Positions 23,470-34,334 of a stretch of DNA of 64,000 bases are shown piece after piece. Each line of letters opens with the position of its first letter. The stretch's first letter is position 1. Location: assembly GCA_963969345.1 (NCBI GenBank), contig OZ017766.1, forward strand, positions 9,176,001 through 9,240,000, given 5' to 3'. This DNA is from Turbatrix aceti. Lineage: Eukaryota; Nematoda; Chromadorea; Rhabditida; Panagrolaimidae. The translations under genes and the position numbers were made by a program. The notes under the pieces are model-generated. The model was not told where the DNA came from, made no database searches, and worked only from the letters and a program-made list of their open reading frames with translations.

Positions 23470-25742
23470 ATGAGCACAACACTGCCATCGAACGTAATAC
23501 GCAGACCAGACTATAGCATGAGTGCCAAAAGAAAAGTTCTCCTCATGGGTAGGTCAAATGCTGGAAAGACGAGTATGAGAAGTATTATTTTTGCAAATTA
23601 CATTGCGAGAGACGCAGATCGACTCGGGCCCACGATGGATATTGAACATGCCCATGTCAGGTTTTTGGGAAACATGGTTGGTTTTTTTTGGATTATTAGG
23701 AAAAAAATGGCCGAAAAAAATTTAAAAAAAAAATTATTGAGTTTTTATAAAAAAATTATTTTTGAAGTTTTTTGAAAAATTTAAAAAAAAACTGTAAAAA
23801 AAGTTACATTATTTGATGAATATAAAAATGTTATTTTTTTACGATCGAATTTTTTTGCAAAACGTTATTTTGGCTTGATTCGATGTTTTTTTTGTTTCAA
23901 ATGGTTTTCGGAATTTTTTGAAGTTGTACGGCTAAAAATGACTAATTTTGAGCGAGAAAAACAAAAAGCGATGTATTTTGGTTACGATTATACTTTTTTT
24001 TTACCAAAATTAGCATAAGACAAGTTTTTTGAATTTTTTTTAAAAAACTCTAAAAAAGGTTGTTTTTTTTTGTGTTTTTTTGTGTAACTTTTTTAGTTTT
24101 TACAAAAATTTTGATTTCGGTTTTTTTTGTTTTTATAACGAATCAAAATACCGTAATGAAGTAACGTTTTTTTTACACTTTTTTTGCACAGAAAAATTGT
24201 TATAATTTTTAGGGTAAAATTTTTTGCCCAAATTGATATTTCTGAACCCCAAAAAATCTATTTTTTTCCAAAATTTCCCTTTTTTTCCAGGTATTTGCAA
24301 TCTGGGATTGCGGAGGTCAGGAAACCTTCATGCAATCCTACCTGGCCACAGAAGCGCAACGAGACCAAATCTTCAAATTTGCCCAGGTGATGATCTACGT
24401 CTTCGATGTTGAGTCCAAAGAAGTCGAAAAAGACCTTCGAATGTACCAACGATGTCTCGAAGCTCTCGTGGAAAACTCAAATGATGCAAAGATTTTTTGT
24501 CTCGTTCACAAAATGGATTTGGTCCTCGAATCAAATCGTAGTCGGGTTTTTGATGACAAAGTCGCGGAGATCAGGGAATGGACGAATTCCGTAGGCGACA
24601 AAAAGGGCAGAGACATCGAAGTTGAGTGCTATCGGTCTTCTATCTGGGATGAGACGCTGTACAAGGCCTGGTCAGCAATTGTCTACCGTCTCATACCCAA
24701 TGTCGTGACGATGGAAAAGAAACTTAAGCAGTTTGCCGATATTATGGATGCCTATGAGGTTGGTTTGGGGAAAGGGGCTAAAAATGCTCAAAAACGGTCA
24801 AAAAAAGTCAAAAAATAACAAAAATGCACATTTTTTAGGATTTTTTACGGAAATTTTTTGTACTTTTTGTCAAAAATTTTGTTCATCCAAATCGACTTTT
24901 TCAGAAAAAAATATCTAAAACCAAAAAAATGGTATTGGTTTGGGGTTTTTTTTTGAATTTCTGCACCGAATTAGTTTTTTCAAGAAACAATCATTTTTTT
25001 GAAGAAAGAAAAAGATGTACAAAATTACAAAAAATCCAATTTTAGGAAATTTTTATAATAATAGGTTTTGGGTACTGAAATTGGATTTGGCCTAAAAAGT
25101 GTTCAAAGATGTTCAAAACTAAAAATAGTTTTTCTTTCTTTGGAGTTTTTATAAAAATGGATTTTTTTTAAATATTTTTCCCCTAAATTTTGTTTTGTCT
25201 TAAAAAAATTGGTCTTTGAAAAAAGAACTGTCAAAAAAAACAACGAAAAACATTTCTTTGGTAATTTTTATGAAAATGGATTTTGAAGTCCATTTTGCAC
25301 TAAAAAACTACAAAAAAAATTTTAGGAAATTTTTTTTAAGATTTTTTTTTTGGGTTTTTGCCGAAAATTTATTTAAAATTGGCCCCGGGTAAAAAAAGTC
25401 GCTTCAAATAAAATTCCAATCGTTACCGTTTTTTTTCAGATTTTGTTATTCGAAAAATCAACATTTTTGGTCGTGGCCCACGTGACAAACAAAAAGCATG
25501 GAGATGACCATCGCTTTGAAAAAGTTTCAAATATCATCAAACAATTCAAGCTATCCTGCAGTCGTATGGGAGCCCAGTTTGACTGTATACACATTCGAAA
25601 TAGCTATTTTTCGGCTTTTATTGACTCATTTACGCATAATACCTTTATTATGACCATTTGTGATGGCTCAATCACGGAAGCATCGGTGTCGATGAATGTC
25701 AAGCGTGCTAAGAAACACTTTGAAAAATTGGACAGCAAATAG
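23470..25742 (+). CDS. raga-1: RagA/B-type small GTPase of the TORC1 pathway
   Basis: Three exons (23470-23676, 24291-24758, 25440-25742), all phase 0, 325 residues. RagA pairs with RagC on the lysosome and recruits TORC1 when amino acids are present. The P-loop GRSNAGKTS is at 27-35, followed by [13 protein letters not shown], which is nearly invariant in Rag[10 protein letters not shown] (switch II) starts at 74 and HKMD (G4) is at 142-145. [11 protein letters not shown] and the roadblock-like C-terminal domain ([20 protein letters not shown], [10 protein letters not shown]) complete the family pattern. The start is uncertain: Met1 at 23470 gives a 17-residue extension before [11 protein letters not shown], which aligns with the usual start (23518). 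Intron 1 and the flanking DNA hold copies of the dispersed TTAC-rich repeat. Confidence 0.93.
23795..24235. repeat. Dispersed intronic repeat, two partial copies in RagA intron 1
   Basis: Segments at about 23795-23890 and 24110-24235 match the family described at 20640-21060: AAAAGTTACATTATTTGATG, GTTATTTTTTTACG, and CAAAACGTTATTTTGGC blocks. They are non-coding. Confidence 0.5.
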
Positions 25743-27127
25743 GTATATATTTGAATTTTCTTTTGGTTGTCTTTCACGATTTTTTTATTGTTCCGAAATT
25801 GCGCGATTTTTTTTTTATTTTTTGGGGGTCACCTGTATTGATTACCTTTTTCAACTCATCGCACCGTATTTTGTCCAATTTTTCCACCCACCCGATTCAT
25901 TACGGGTTTTATTGATAATATTTGTTGTTGAACAATTTTATGCTTCTTCAATTTTTTTTTTCATTTTCCCTTCCATGACAAAATGTACATTACCTGCATC
26001 GACTGACCTTACCTTACCTGACTTGCCCGTCACTTTCTATTATACCTACTTCACAGAAAAGAAAGAAGAAAAAGGAAGGAAGCAGAAATACCTCTTTTTT
26101 TTGTATGAATCCCTACAGATTTTTTGTTGTACATGTAAATACAAAAAATATAATTTTTATCTACAAAAAAAGATTGTTATGTTTGTAAAAAAACAAATTT
26201 ATTGCCTCGCGAAGAAACAGTGTACGTATCTTTCTTTCTTTGTTTGTTTGTTGTTTTTTAAAATGAATGAACGAATAAAAAATTATTGTTGGATCATTGG
26301 GTCGAATTTGAATTTGTGGTTTGTGTCCAGTTGGAAATGGTATTTTTTTGGAATTTTTGAACGGTGGAAGGATAAATGATCGAAAAAAAGTTGTTATTTT
26401 TGGTCAAATTTGAAAAATTTGTGCATCAAACCCAAAAAAATTACAGTTTTTGCTGAAATTTGTCATTTCGAAGGTTTTTTTTAGAGTTGAACGGTAAAAA
26501 AAGACGATTTTCGATCGAAAAACAACAAAAAACAGTGTATTTTTGTTACGATACTTCAGTTTTACAAAAAGTAATGTAGGAATGACAAAAGTACAGTAAG
26601 AAAGTAACATTATTTTTGTTACACACGTTGGACGTAAAAATTTTATCTTTTTACGGTCAATTTTGGTTGAATAATGTTATCTTTGACTATTTTTTGTTCT
26701 TCGTGCTGCGACCCAAATTTTTTTGCGTTTTGGAGTAATTTCGGGAGAAAAACGGCGAAAAATGACGGTTTTTGGACGAAAAACAAAAATTGATGTATTT
26801 TGTTTACAATAGGTTTTTTACGAAAAGTAACGTGATTTTTTTGTACGCTGCAAAAAAATTGTATTGAACGTAAACCAGAAAGGTAAAACGCTATCAGTTA
26901 ATCAAAAACGCGAAAAAAAACACGAAAGGTTCAAAAACCGGAAAAAAAACTGTGAAACTGCATGTCCAAAAATTTTCGCTCCAGGAGTTCCAATAAGTAA
27001 GATTTTTATGGGTAACGTTGCATAAGTTTTTACTGAACTTTATTTTTTGGCTTTTTGCGTTTGCGCTCACTTTTTTTTCCTAAATTGTTGAAATCCTACC
27101 TGAATTTACAATTTTTCCACTTTCTAG
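25743..27127. other. Intergenic between RagA and SAMP1
   Basis: Contains the RagA 3' region with an AATAAA at about 26275, and a copy of the dispersed TTAC repeat at 26545-26690. The spacing (1.4 kb) is too wide for a classical nematode operon. No further exon is supported. Confidence 0.45.
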
Positions 27128-30100
27128 ATGCTCATTGCCGCGGCATACGTCGGCTGCCTTCTGATCTCAGCATTTTTTCTCTTCAATCTCAAGTTAGTTG
27201 GTTTTTTAGCGTTTTTATAACAAAAATATTGGAATTTTTTCAGAAAGCACATTTCCCTTCCAAAAAGCTGTTGGTTTTGTTCGACGCGACAGTGGGTAAA
27301 ATGCAGTCTACTGAACTCTTTCACGTGCACAAATTGTGGCCAGTACAATGGATTCAAGTCAGATGGATCGTACAACAAAGAAATTCCCGAAATGAAATCC
27401 AGGCAACCGATCAGCAGTACACCGGTTTACTGCAGACCGGGAAGCGACTTCAACACGATGCCCATCTCAAACGGACTCTGCGAGGATTGCAATCGCAAGC
27501 AGGAGATTATCACGAATTTGCTACGAGATTTTGATGCTGTAGATGAGGTAATTTTTGAGCGGGGGTTGAAAATGGGTTGAATTTACGTTGCAGGGTTGGG
27601 ACGAGTTTTTAGGCCCAAATCCGGAACATATTTTTTTCAAAAAATGCGTTTTTATGTGCTAAAAATAGCGTAAAATCAGTTTTTTTTGCTAAATTATCAC
27701 AAAAAACGTTTCTAAAGCTAAAAACATAATAAAAACTAAACGAAATGCAAATTTTGACTATTTTTTACATTTCGGTTACGTTTTTTTCCATTTTACACCA
27801 AAGTACCGTAAAAAAGTAATATTTTCTTTGTTATGCACAAATGAACGTATAAATGTTACTTTTTGCTGTAAAATTTTCTGCAAAACGTTATTTTGACCTA
27901 ATTTGATGTTTTTTCTTGCAACGACTATAAAAATTATGGTTTTTTGTTTTTTGAAGTTAAACGACAAAAAATGTCGATTTTTATGCGAAAAAACGAAAAA
28001 GTATAGTTTTTTTTTACAATTTTTTGTTTTTTCTAAAAGTAATATAGAACTAACAAAAGTACCGTAAAAAGTAACATTACTTTTGTTATGCGCGGAAGAA
28101 TGTAAAAATGTTATCTTTTTCTGGTCAGATTTGCAGAATAATGTTAATTTGCAGAGTTGTTCGATGCTCACCAAATTGCTCCTGCTCACTGCTCGCTCCT
28201 GCTCAGCTCACGAGCGCGAGCGGAGCGAGCGCGAAAAATTGGAGTGCTCAATGAGCGTGAGCAGAGCGAGCACGAAAAATTGAATTGCTCAAAGAGCGCG
28301 AGCAGAGCGAGCAAGAGAAATTTTTAAAATGAGCACTGCTCACTATAAATTTAGTGCTACAAATATTAAAATACTGGTAGTTTCGATCAAAAACACGATG
28401 TTGGGGGTATCTCCAAGCAATATGCGGTCTTTCTTTTAGCAAAGGACTGAATTTGTGACTCAAAATTCACTTTTCTTGTGTGAGCCATTTTCGCTCATTG
28501 CTCGCTCCTGCTCAACTCACGAGCGTGAGCAGAGCAAGAGCAGAGGATCTGAGAATAAAAGAGCGCGAGCGGAGCGAGCGCGAAAATTTTAGGAACTCAA
28601 AGAGCATGAGCAGAGCGAGCACGGAAAATTGAATTGCTCAAAGAGCGCGAGCAGAGCGAGCACTGAAAATTGTCGAATTGAACAACTCTGTTAATTTGGC
28701 CTATTTTGATGTTTTTTTCTTCTGGGATTCTAAATTTAACGTTTTTTGTTGCTTTTGATCAATTTTTATATATTTTTTTCCAGGATCACTACTTCGACGA
28801 ACTGGACACGTACAAGCACAAACTCGACCAAAAGTATCCTCTCTGCGACCGGTGTGAGGTATTTACGGTTCAAAAACTTCGTGCAGACAAAGTTCGATTT
28901 GGTTTTGGCACTCCGGTGTCGTCGAATGCGAAATCGACGGTCACTGGCGTCCGTTCGAGTTTTTTGCCTCCGGCGGCCCAAAATTGTGGACATGTGACTC
29001 GGCGACGCAAACTTTTCTTCTCTTCTGGCAAAACTGCGATTGGCGCTCAACTTTTGGTCGGAGCTCTTTCGATGGTGGTTTATCAGAGTTACGTCGTCGC
29101 TCAGATGACGCAGTATTCCAAATCTCCCTTCGCTGTCGAAACTTTTTTTTCTCCCGGCGTTGTGGATTTTTTAATCGGAGTAACGACCTGGGTTTCTTGG
29201 ATTTCGGTTTTTTCAACGGCAATTACGATCTATGGCAGCCGAAAATCTCTCTGCAGATTTAATTTCGCAGATTTGCTGACGATTTTATCGTGGCCGTTTT
29301 TGGCAATTTGCGCGTACAGAAAAGAGGCGGAGCCACCGACGATGACCCTCATCGCGACGTTCAATTTAATCGTTTCAATGCTTGCGCTTTTTATTCCAAG
29401 AAAAAGAAAACACATTCGTCGGCCGAATACGATCTACAGTGCTTTTTCGGTCGCGAGTACCCCAGTTTCGCAGTGCTCGAGTCGATTCATGGCAAGTCGA
29501 GCATCGATCGGGAATCGGGCAAATTCAGCTGCCACACCCCAAAATTTGTCTTCCCAAAATCTTCCAGAAGATGTGACAATGCATAGCGTCGAAGGAGAAA
29601 CCCCGGGTACAAAGGAGGGATGGATGAACGATTTTATGGCCTATAGAAATCCAAAAGAATCATTCAACAGTCGACCGGGAACACCGACTTCCGGAATTAA
29701 CTGTCAACTGGAATTTTTGAATTTGGATGGAAAAAGTGGCCATGGACGTGGAGGAAGGTCGTTCCTCGGAAATGACGAAGAAGCGCCAAAAGGAGCACTG
29801 TTGTCGCCGAATGCACTGACTCCGGGAAGCAGGCAGGGTAGTAGTGTATTTTCTGCGAATCAACCTCGTCGGGTTGGAGCTGGAGCTGGGTCCACGGTTG
29901 CCGGATCGACGGTTTCTTTTGTGAGTTTTTTGTTTTTGATGATTTAAAAAAAATTGTAAGCGGCAGGGTACAAAAATATTTATTTAAATTGAATGTAAAA
30001 AATTTTTTGATGTTTTTTTTTGAATTTTATTTTTCATTTTTTTATACGGAAAAATTTGATTTCAAATTATAGTCTCGCAAAAGAAAAAAATTTTACGAAA

Positions 30101-31022
30101 ATAAATATATTTTTTTATTTTGTTTGTGGTCTGATTTCCTAATTTTTAGAAATAAAAAAAATTTGAAATTCGTTTTTTTAGTTGTAAAAAAACTGATTTT
30201 TTTGGTTAAAAAAAAGTTTAAACCCAAAAATGTGTTCTTATCAGTTTTGAATAATTTCACAATTTTGTAACTTTTTTGGAATGGAAAACCCAAAAACGGA
30301 AAGAAAATATGGTTATCAGAATTTTTATATTTTTCAAAAAAAATTTTGATTTTTTTCCTAAAAATCAAATTTTTTGACCTTTTGATAGATTTTACGATTG
30401 TTTTACATTTTTGTAGCTGTTTTTTTACGTTTTTGAGGAATTTTTGAAAATCTTTTTTTTTCGGATTTTACTGGTCAATTTTATTTTTTATTTGTTTTAG
30501 ATGCAAAATGTTTTTTTTTTAATTTTGGGTCAAATTTACGTTTTTTAAATTTTTTGATCTTTCTTTTTTTCATTTTTTTTTCATATTTTTTTGTTCGCAA
30601 ACAAAAATAAAAATTTATGAATGTGATTCTGCAAAAAATTCCAAATTTTCCGTTTTTCATCCCCAAAAACGTTTCAGAAATCCACCCGATCGAGCTTTAC
30701 CGCTCCCTCCTACTCTGCCCGGTCTTCCGTGAGCCAACGCTCTCCCTTCCGGCACACGAGTACGTCGAGCTCGTCAACGGTCTTTGCCCCGCATCCGCCT
30801 CTATCCTTTGCTCCTTCACACTTCACTTCCGTCTCCCAACAAGTTCCCGGATCGACGTTTGGCTTTTTCATCGCCATCCTGCCCTACCTCCTCTTCACTG
30901 CCTTCCTGACCGCTGCTTCGATGGGCATCGTCATGTATTACGTCTTCACTCCGCCTCCGCAAATTATGCCAGCACCGGCAGCTTACGATCAGCCTGGTGA
31001 AACATTTACCGGTGAATTTTGA
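27128..31022 (+). CDS. samp-1: SAMP1/TMEM201/Ima1-type inner nuclear membrane protein
   Basis: Four exons (27128-27192, 27244-27547, 28784-29920, 30678-31022), phases consistent, 616 residues; human TMEM201 is of similar length. The protein sits in the inner nuclear membrane and links to LINC complexes and lamins during nuclear positioning. Visible features: an N-terminal membrane segment (residues 2-20), then the Ima1 N-terminal zinc-finger region with CWFC at 31-34 and CTNCGQYNGF at 50-59, more cysteine pairs (LCEDC, CDRC), four central hydrophobic segments in exon 3, a Ser-rich linker, and a final membrane segment (FFIAILPYLLFTAFLT) near the C-terminus. TTTCTAG ends directly at the ATG, which suggests a trans-splice acceptor. 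Intron 2 contains a hAT-like foldback element at 28152-28690. Confidence 0.9.
27775..28143. repeat. Dispersed intronic repeat, two copies in SAMP1 intron 2
   Basis: Copies at about 27775-27905 and 28020-28143 follow the same order as at 20640-21060 (GTACCGTAAAAAAGTAA, TTTGTTATGCACAAATGAACG, GTTACTTTTTGCTG). The second copy ends at the edge of the hAT-like element. Confidence 0.55.
28152..28690. mobile_element. hAT-like foldback element made of GAGCGAGC repeats, 8-bp target duplication
   Basis: 539 bp in SAMP1 intron 2. It starts CAGAGTTGTTC and ends GAACAACTCTG, and is flanked by TTAATTTG at 28144-28151 and 28691-28698. An 8-bp duplication and a CAGAG terminus are hallmarks of hAT transposons. 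The interior is packed with GAGCGCGAGCNGAGCGAGC units and inverse GCTCGCTCCTGCTC units separated by short AT spacers (GAAAAATTG), around an AT-rich core at about 28325-28490. No transposase frame is present, so it is non-autonomous. Confidence 0.85.
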
Positions 31023-31766
31023 AGAATCGACCAGTATTTCCTACGTTTTTGTATTTTTTTACGGTTAACTGTATTTTTTGCAGGTTTTTTTTTATTTTTT
31101 CGAGAGTTTTTTTGGAACTTTGACAACTTGTTTTGTGACCTGTGGTTTTTTGATGGGGAAAATATTATATTACCTCGTTGTTATTTTGTCTACCTGTAAC
31201 GTTACGTGTGAAAAAAAAGGATCATCTTGGATTTTAAATTTTGGTTTCGATTTTGTTTTTGTTCCTATGTATTTTTGATGGAAATGAAAAATGTATGCTG
31301 AAGTTGTATTTTTATCAGAAATTTGAGATCTAATAAGATGGGGCTGTTTTTTTTGTTCGCGAACAAACACGAACAATTTTTTTTATTATTTGTGCAAAAT
31401 TGTATTTCTTTTTATTTGTAAGTAAAAAAAAAATTTTTTTGTCAAATTTTGTAATTTTTTGTCAAATAACATCGATTTTGGCGTCGCTACCAGGGTTGGG
31501 CGAACGTTCGTGTTCGTTCGCGAACAAACTTGATTTTTCATGTTCGTGTTCGTTAGCAAACAGATTCGATGTATCATGTTCGTATTCGTTCGCGAACAAA
31601 TTTTTCTTTAATTTATTTTATTTGCGTTTGTTCGCGAACAAATTTAAAATTTCCGAACAGATGAAACGAACAAAAATTAAGGAAATTTTAGGGTAACGGT
31701 AAAAAATATTTGACAAAAAATGGCAAATAAATATTATAGATTATATTCAAATTTTTATAGCTCTAC
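31023..31766. other. Intergenic, convergent 3' ends, with one GTTCGCGAAC repeat element
   Basis: Downstream of SAMP1 (plus) and of the SGNH-like gene (minus). It contains the GTTCG element at 31491-31690 and otherwise AT-rich sequence without exons. Confidence 0.5.
31491..31690. repeat. Short copy of the GTTCGCGAAC palindromic repeat family
   Basis: Begins CAGGGTTGGGCGAACG, a hAT-like terminus, followed by repeated GTTCGTGTTCGTTCGCGAAC units separated by 8-15 bp AT spacers. Only one terminus is clear. Longer relatives lie at 38094-38550 and 48821-49428. Confidence 0.6.
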
Positions 31767-31989
31767 AAATCGAGAACAGAATAAAGGCAGTAAATAAGTT
31801 TTGTACTAAACCGGTTAACGGATCTACAGTAAACAAATATTTTATAAACACATGTCTGATGAACCGACCAAAAAATGGCGATTTAGTATAGGTGGTAGCA
31901 TTTATTTACCACACTGACAAAAAAAGGCACAACAAAGTAAGAAAAAATTAGAAACGAAGAAGCTTCTTAAATTTTTGAACAATCGTGGG
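31767..31989. repeat. Left inverted-repeat arm flanking the two-domain SGNH-like gene
   Basis: Inverted counterpart of 33542-33766, running from AAATCGAGAAC to GAACAATCGTGGG with few mismatches. The arm contains the last codons, stop and poly(A) signal (AAATAAATG) of the gene at 31948-33339. Confidence 0.85.
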
Positions 31990-33339
31990 CAGAGGTGTCG
32001 CCATTATCGTCATGTTTTGAGGATGTACCGGAACAGGCTTCAATATTTTCAGGTCGTACTTTTGTTCAAAGAATTCAAACAGAAGACGGATGCTATCAGG
32101 GCGAGACGCGGACAGTTTGGAAAAGTCAAACAAGGACACGTTTTTCCTGAATATTGAAATATTATATGATAGAAAAACAATAACTTTAAAAACACACAGT
32201 TCACCGGATTTTGCAGCTCGCCGGAAACAGTTGTTGAATTTACGGTACTTGGAAGCGAGATCCCCGGTCTCGGGGATGGTGACGAACCAGAGGTCAATTC
32301 CACGTCCTTCGATTTGCTTTGCATCGTTATTTATGAGCTCTAAAATGGCTGAAGCAACCACATCTGGTTCGATATCTGGTTTGCAGTTGATAGCATTGAA
32401 GCCAAATGCCAACACGTGTACAGCATCGCGAGTGTTATAACGTATAATATCATTAACGAGATCTTGTATTTGGTATCTAAAGAACAACTCACAATAAAGT
32501 ATTACAAAACACAATGATTTTAAACTTACTCTAGGGATCCGTAGATATCAGAATCATTAATTGACTTATAAGTCAACGTGCAGTCGTTTAATTTAGTGAA
32601 TGAATCAACTAAAGTGTCACCGAAGACAAGAAACTTTTTTGAATAGTATTCACAAAAATTAGGATCTGTTGGTACAGTGGCCAGAGAATTAAATTCGTAA
32701 GAATTCATCAAAGTCATGTTGTACTTTTGTTCAAAAAACTGCGTAAGCATAGTTAGCCGTTCGAAATAACCCAATCCTGGGCGACACAGTACCATTTCGG
32801 AAAAGTCAAGCAAAGAAATGTTTTTCCTGAAAACAGAGAATTTAAAAGTCATTGAAAACATTGCAGACTCACAGTTGCCCCGTTTTCGCAGCATGACGGA
32901 AGAAATCGTTGAATTCGCGAAACTTGTCAGCGAGATCACCGAACTCGGGAATGGTGATGAACCAAAGATCGATTCCACGTCCTTGAATCTGATTTGCAAC
33001 ATCATTGAGAGCTTCCAGGGTGACTGTTGCAATGAAACTAGGTTCAATATCCAGGTTTAGGCGGATCGCATCAAATCCAAAAGACAACACGTGAACGACA
33101 TTGCGAATGTCAAATTCAATTATATTAGCAGCATACTTCTGAATACTCATCCTAAAACAATGTTTGCATTCATGAATTTAACACTCGCGTGATACTCACT
33201 GCATGTCTTGGTAAATATCGTAGTCGTCGTCTTCCAAACGGAAAAATACATTATGGCCATAACCTTTTTCTATAATTGAGTCGCTCACACAGAGAAATTT
33301 CGAAAATAGAGTCTTCTCAACTTCACGGCACAGGGACAT
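31948..33339 (-). CDS. Two-domain SGNH/GDSL-like protein, divergent
   Basis: Five exons (33200-33339, 32873-33151, 32530-32826, 32198-32476, 31948-32146), 397 residues. The protein is two copies of one domain. Each has a block-I-like strand (KFLCVSDSI in domain 1, KFLVFGDTL in domain 2), a VHVLxFGF(D/N)AI strand resembling block III of SGNH hydrolases, and a LWF(I/V)TIPExGDLAxKxRxFN helix-strand unit. The two central exons are both exactly 279 nt in the same phase, which shows duplication of a whole domain. Domain 1 keeps a Ser at the nucleophile position, domain 2 has Thr, and the block III GxND motif is changed in both, so activity is doubtful. No signal peptide is evident. Related genes lie at 56277-59825. 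The SGNH assignment is by eye and tentative; the domain duplication is seen directly. Confidence 0.75.
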
Positions 33340-33541
33340 GGTAGAAGAAGATGCGGAAGTTACACGAAAGTCCAGGTAAACATCAAATGACTACGAAATA
33401 TCTGATGCGAACGTGATTAAACCATGAGATTGTAACAAATTTGTATAAATCTCATCAAGAATGATTTCTTCATATAATTTGCATTATTTGTTTCAGGCAA
33501 TTTGGTAACTATGTAATCATTATTTGAAGTTTATCTGACCC

Positions 33542-33766
33542 CCCCACGATTGTTCAAAAATTAAAGAAGCTTCTTCGTTTCTAATTTTTTCTTGCTTCGG
33601 CCTGTGCCTTTTTTGTCAGTGTGGTAAATAAATGCTACCACCTATACGAAATCGCCATTTTTTGGTCGGTTGATCAGACATGTGTTTATAAAATATTTGT
33701 TTACTGTAGATCCGTTAACCGGTTTAGTACAAAACTTATTTACTGCCTTTATTCTGTTCTCGATTT
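33542..33766. repeat. Right inverted-repeat arm upstream of the two-domain SGNH-like gene
   Basis: Reverse complement of 31767-31989. It carries a displaced copy of the gene's final codons (KKLLRF-like) and 3' end although it lies upstream of the gene. Confidence 0.85.
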
Positions 33767-34065
33767 GAGCGTGGGCAACCGAGTAGCCGGCGGCCGCGCG
33801 CCGACCCAAACGTTTGGGTAAAACTTTTCTTCCCCCCCCCTCTTTTTTGTTAGCGTTGACCTGATTCCGCCGGGTCAACATAAAATTTTTTACTCACAGG
33901 GCAGTAAGACAGGCTGCGACTGCGCGCGCTCGCACGTTGCGAGCAACGTTGTCCAAAAAATATGGGGTACGGCACCTAGTGCACACGTCATATAAAATAC
34001 AACTGAATTGAGTTTATTCAATACGGCAGGTCGTCGTACGTTGATGAGTTTTTTTTAGTCACAAC
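33767..34065. other. GC-rich patch upstream of the SGNH-like gene
   Basis: A GC-rich stretch (GCCGGCGGCCGCGCGCCGAC, then CTGCGCGCGCTCGCACGTTG) with a TATAAAATAC motif near 33991. It could be a promoter, but the inverted-repeat arm lies between it and the gene. No exon is visible. Confidence 0.35.
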
Positions 34066-34222
34066 CAAAAAATAGCGATTTAGTATAGGTGGTAGCATTT
34101 ATTTACCACACTGACAAAAAAGGCACAGGTCAAAGCAAGAAAAAATTAGAAACGAAGAAGTTTCTTAAATTTTTGAACAATCGTTGGCAGAGGTGTCGCC
34201 ATGATGATCAAGTGTTCAGGAT
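34066..34222 (-). pseudogene. Third copy of the SGNH-like gene's 3' end
   Basis: Direct-orientation partial copy of the left arm (AATAGCGATTTAGTATAGG through GAGGTGTCGCC). On the minus strand it encodes the C-terminal residues (GDTSANDCSKI-like frame) and the stop and poly(A) region of the gene at 31948. It is cut off after about 20 codons. Confidence 0.65.
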
Positions 34223-34334
34223 TTAAAAACATATATAAAAATAAATATTTATTTATTCCATTAAAAAATATGTATTATTATGTACTGTACAAAATATAAA
34301 TAATTTAAAAAATACACATTTAATAAACTTCCCC

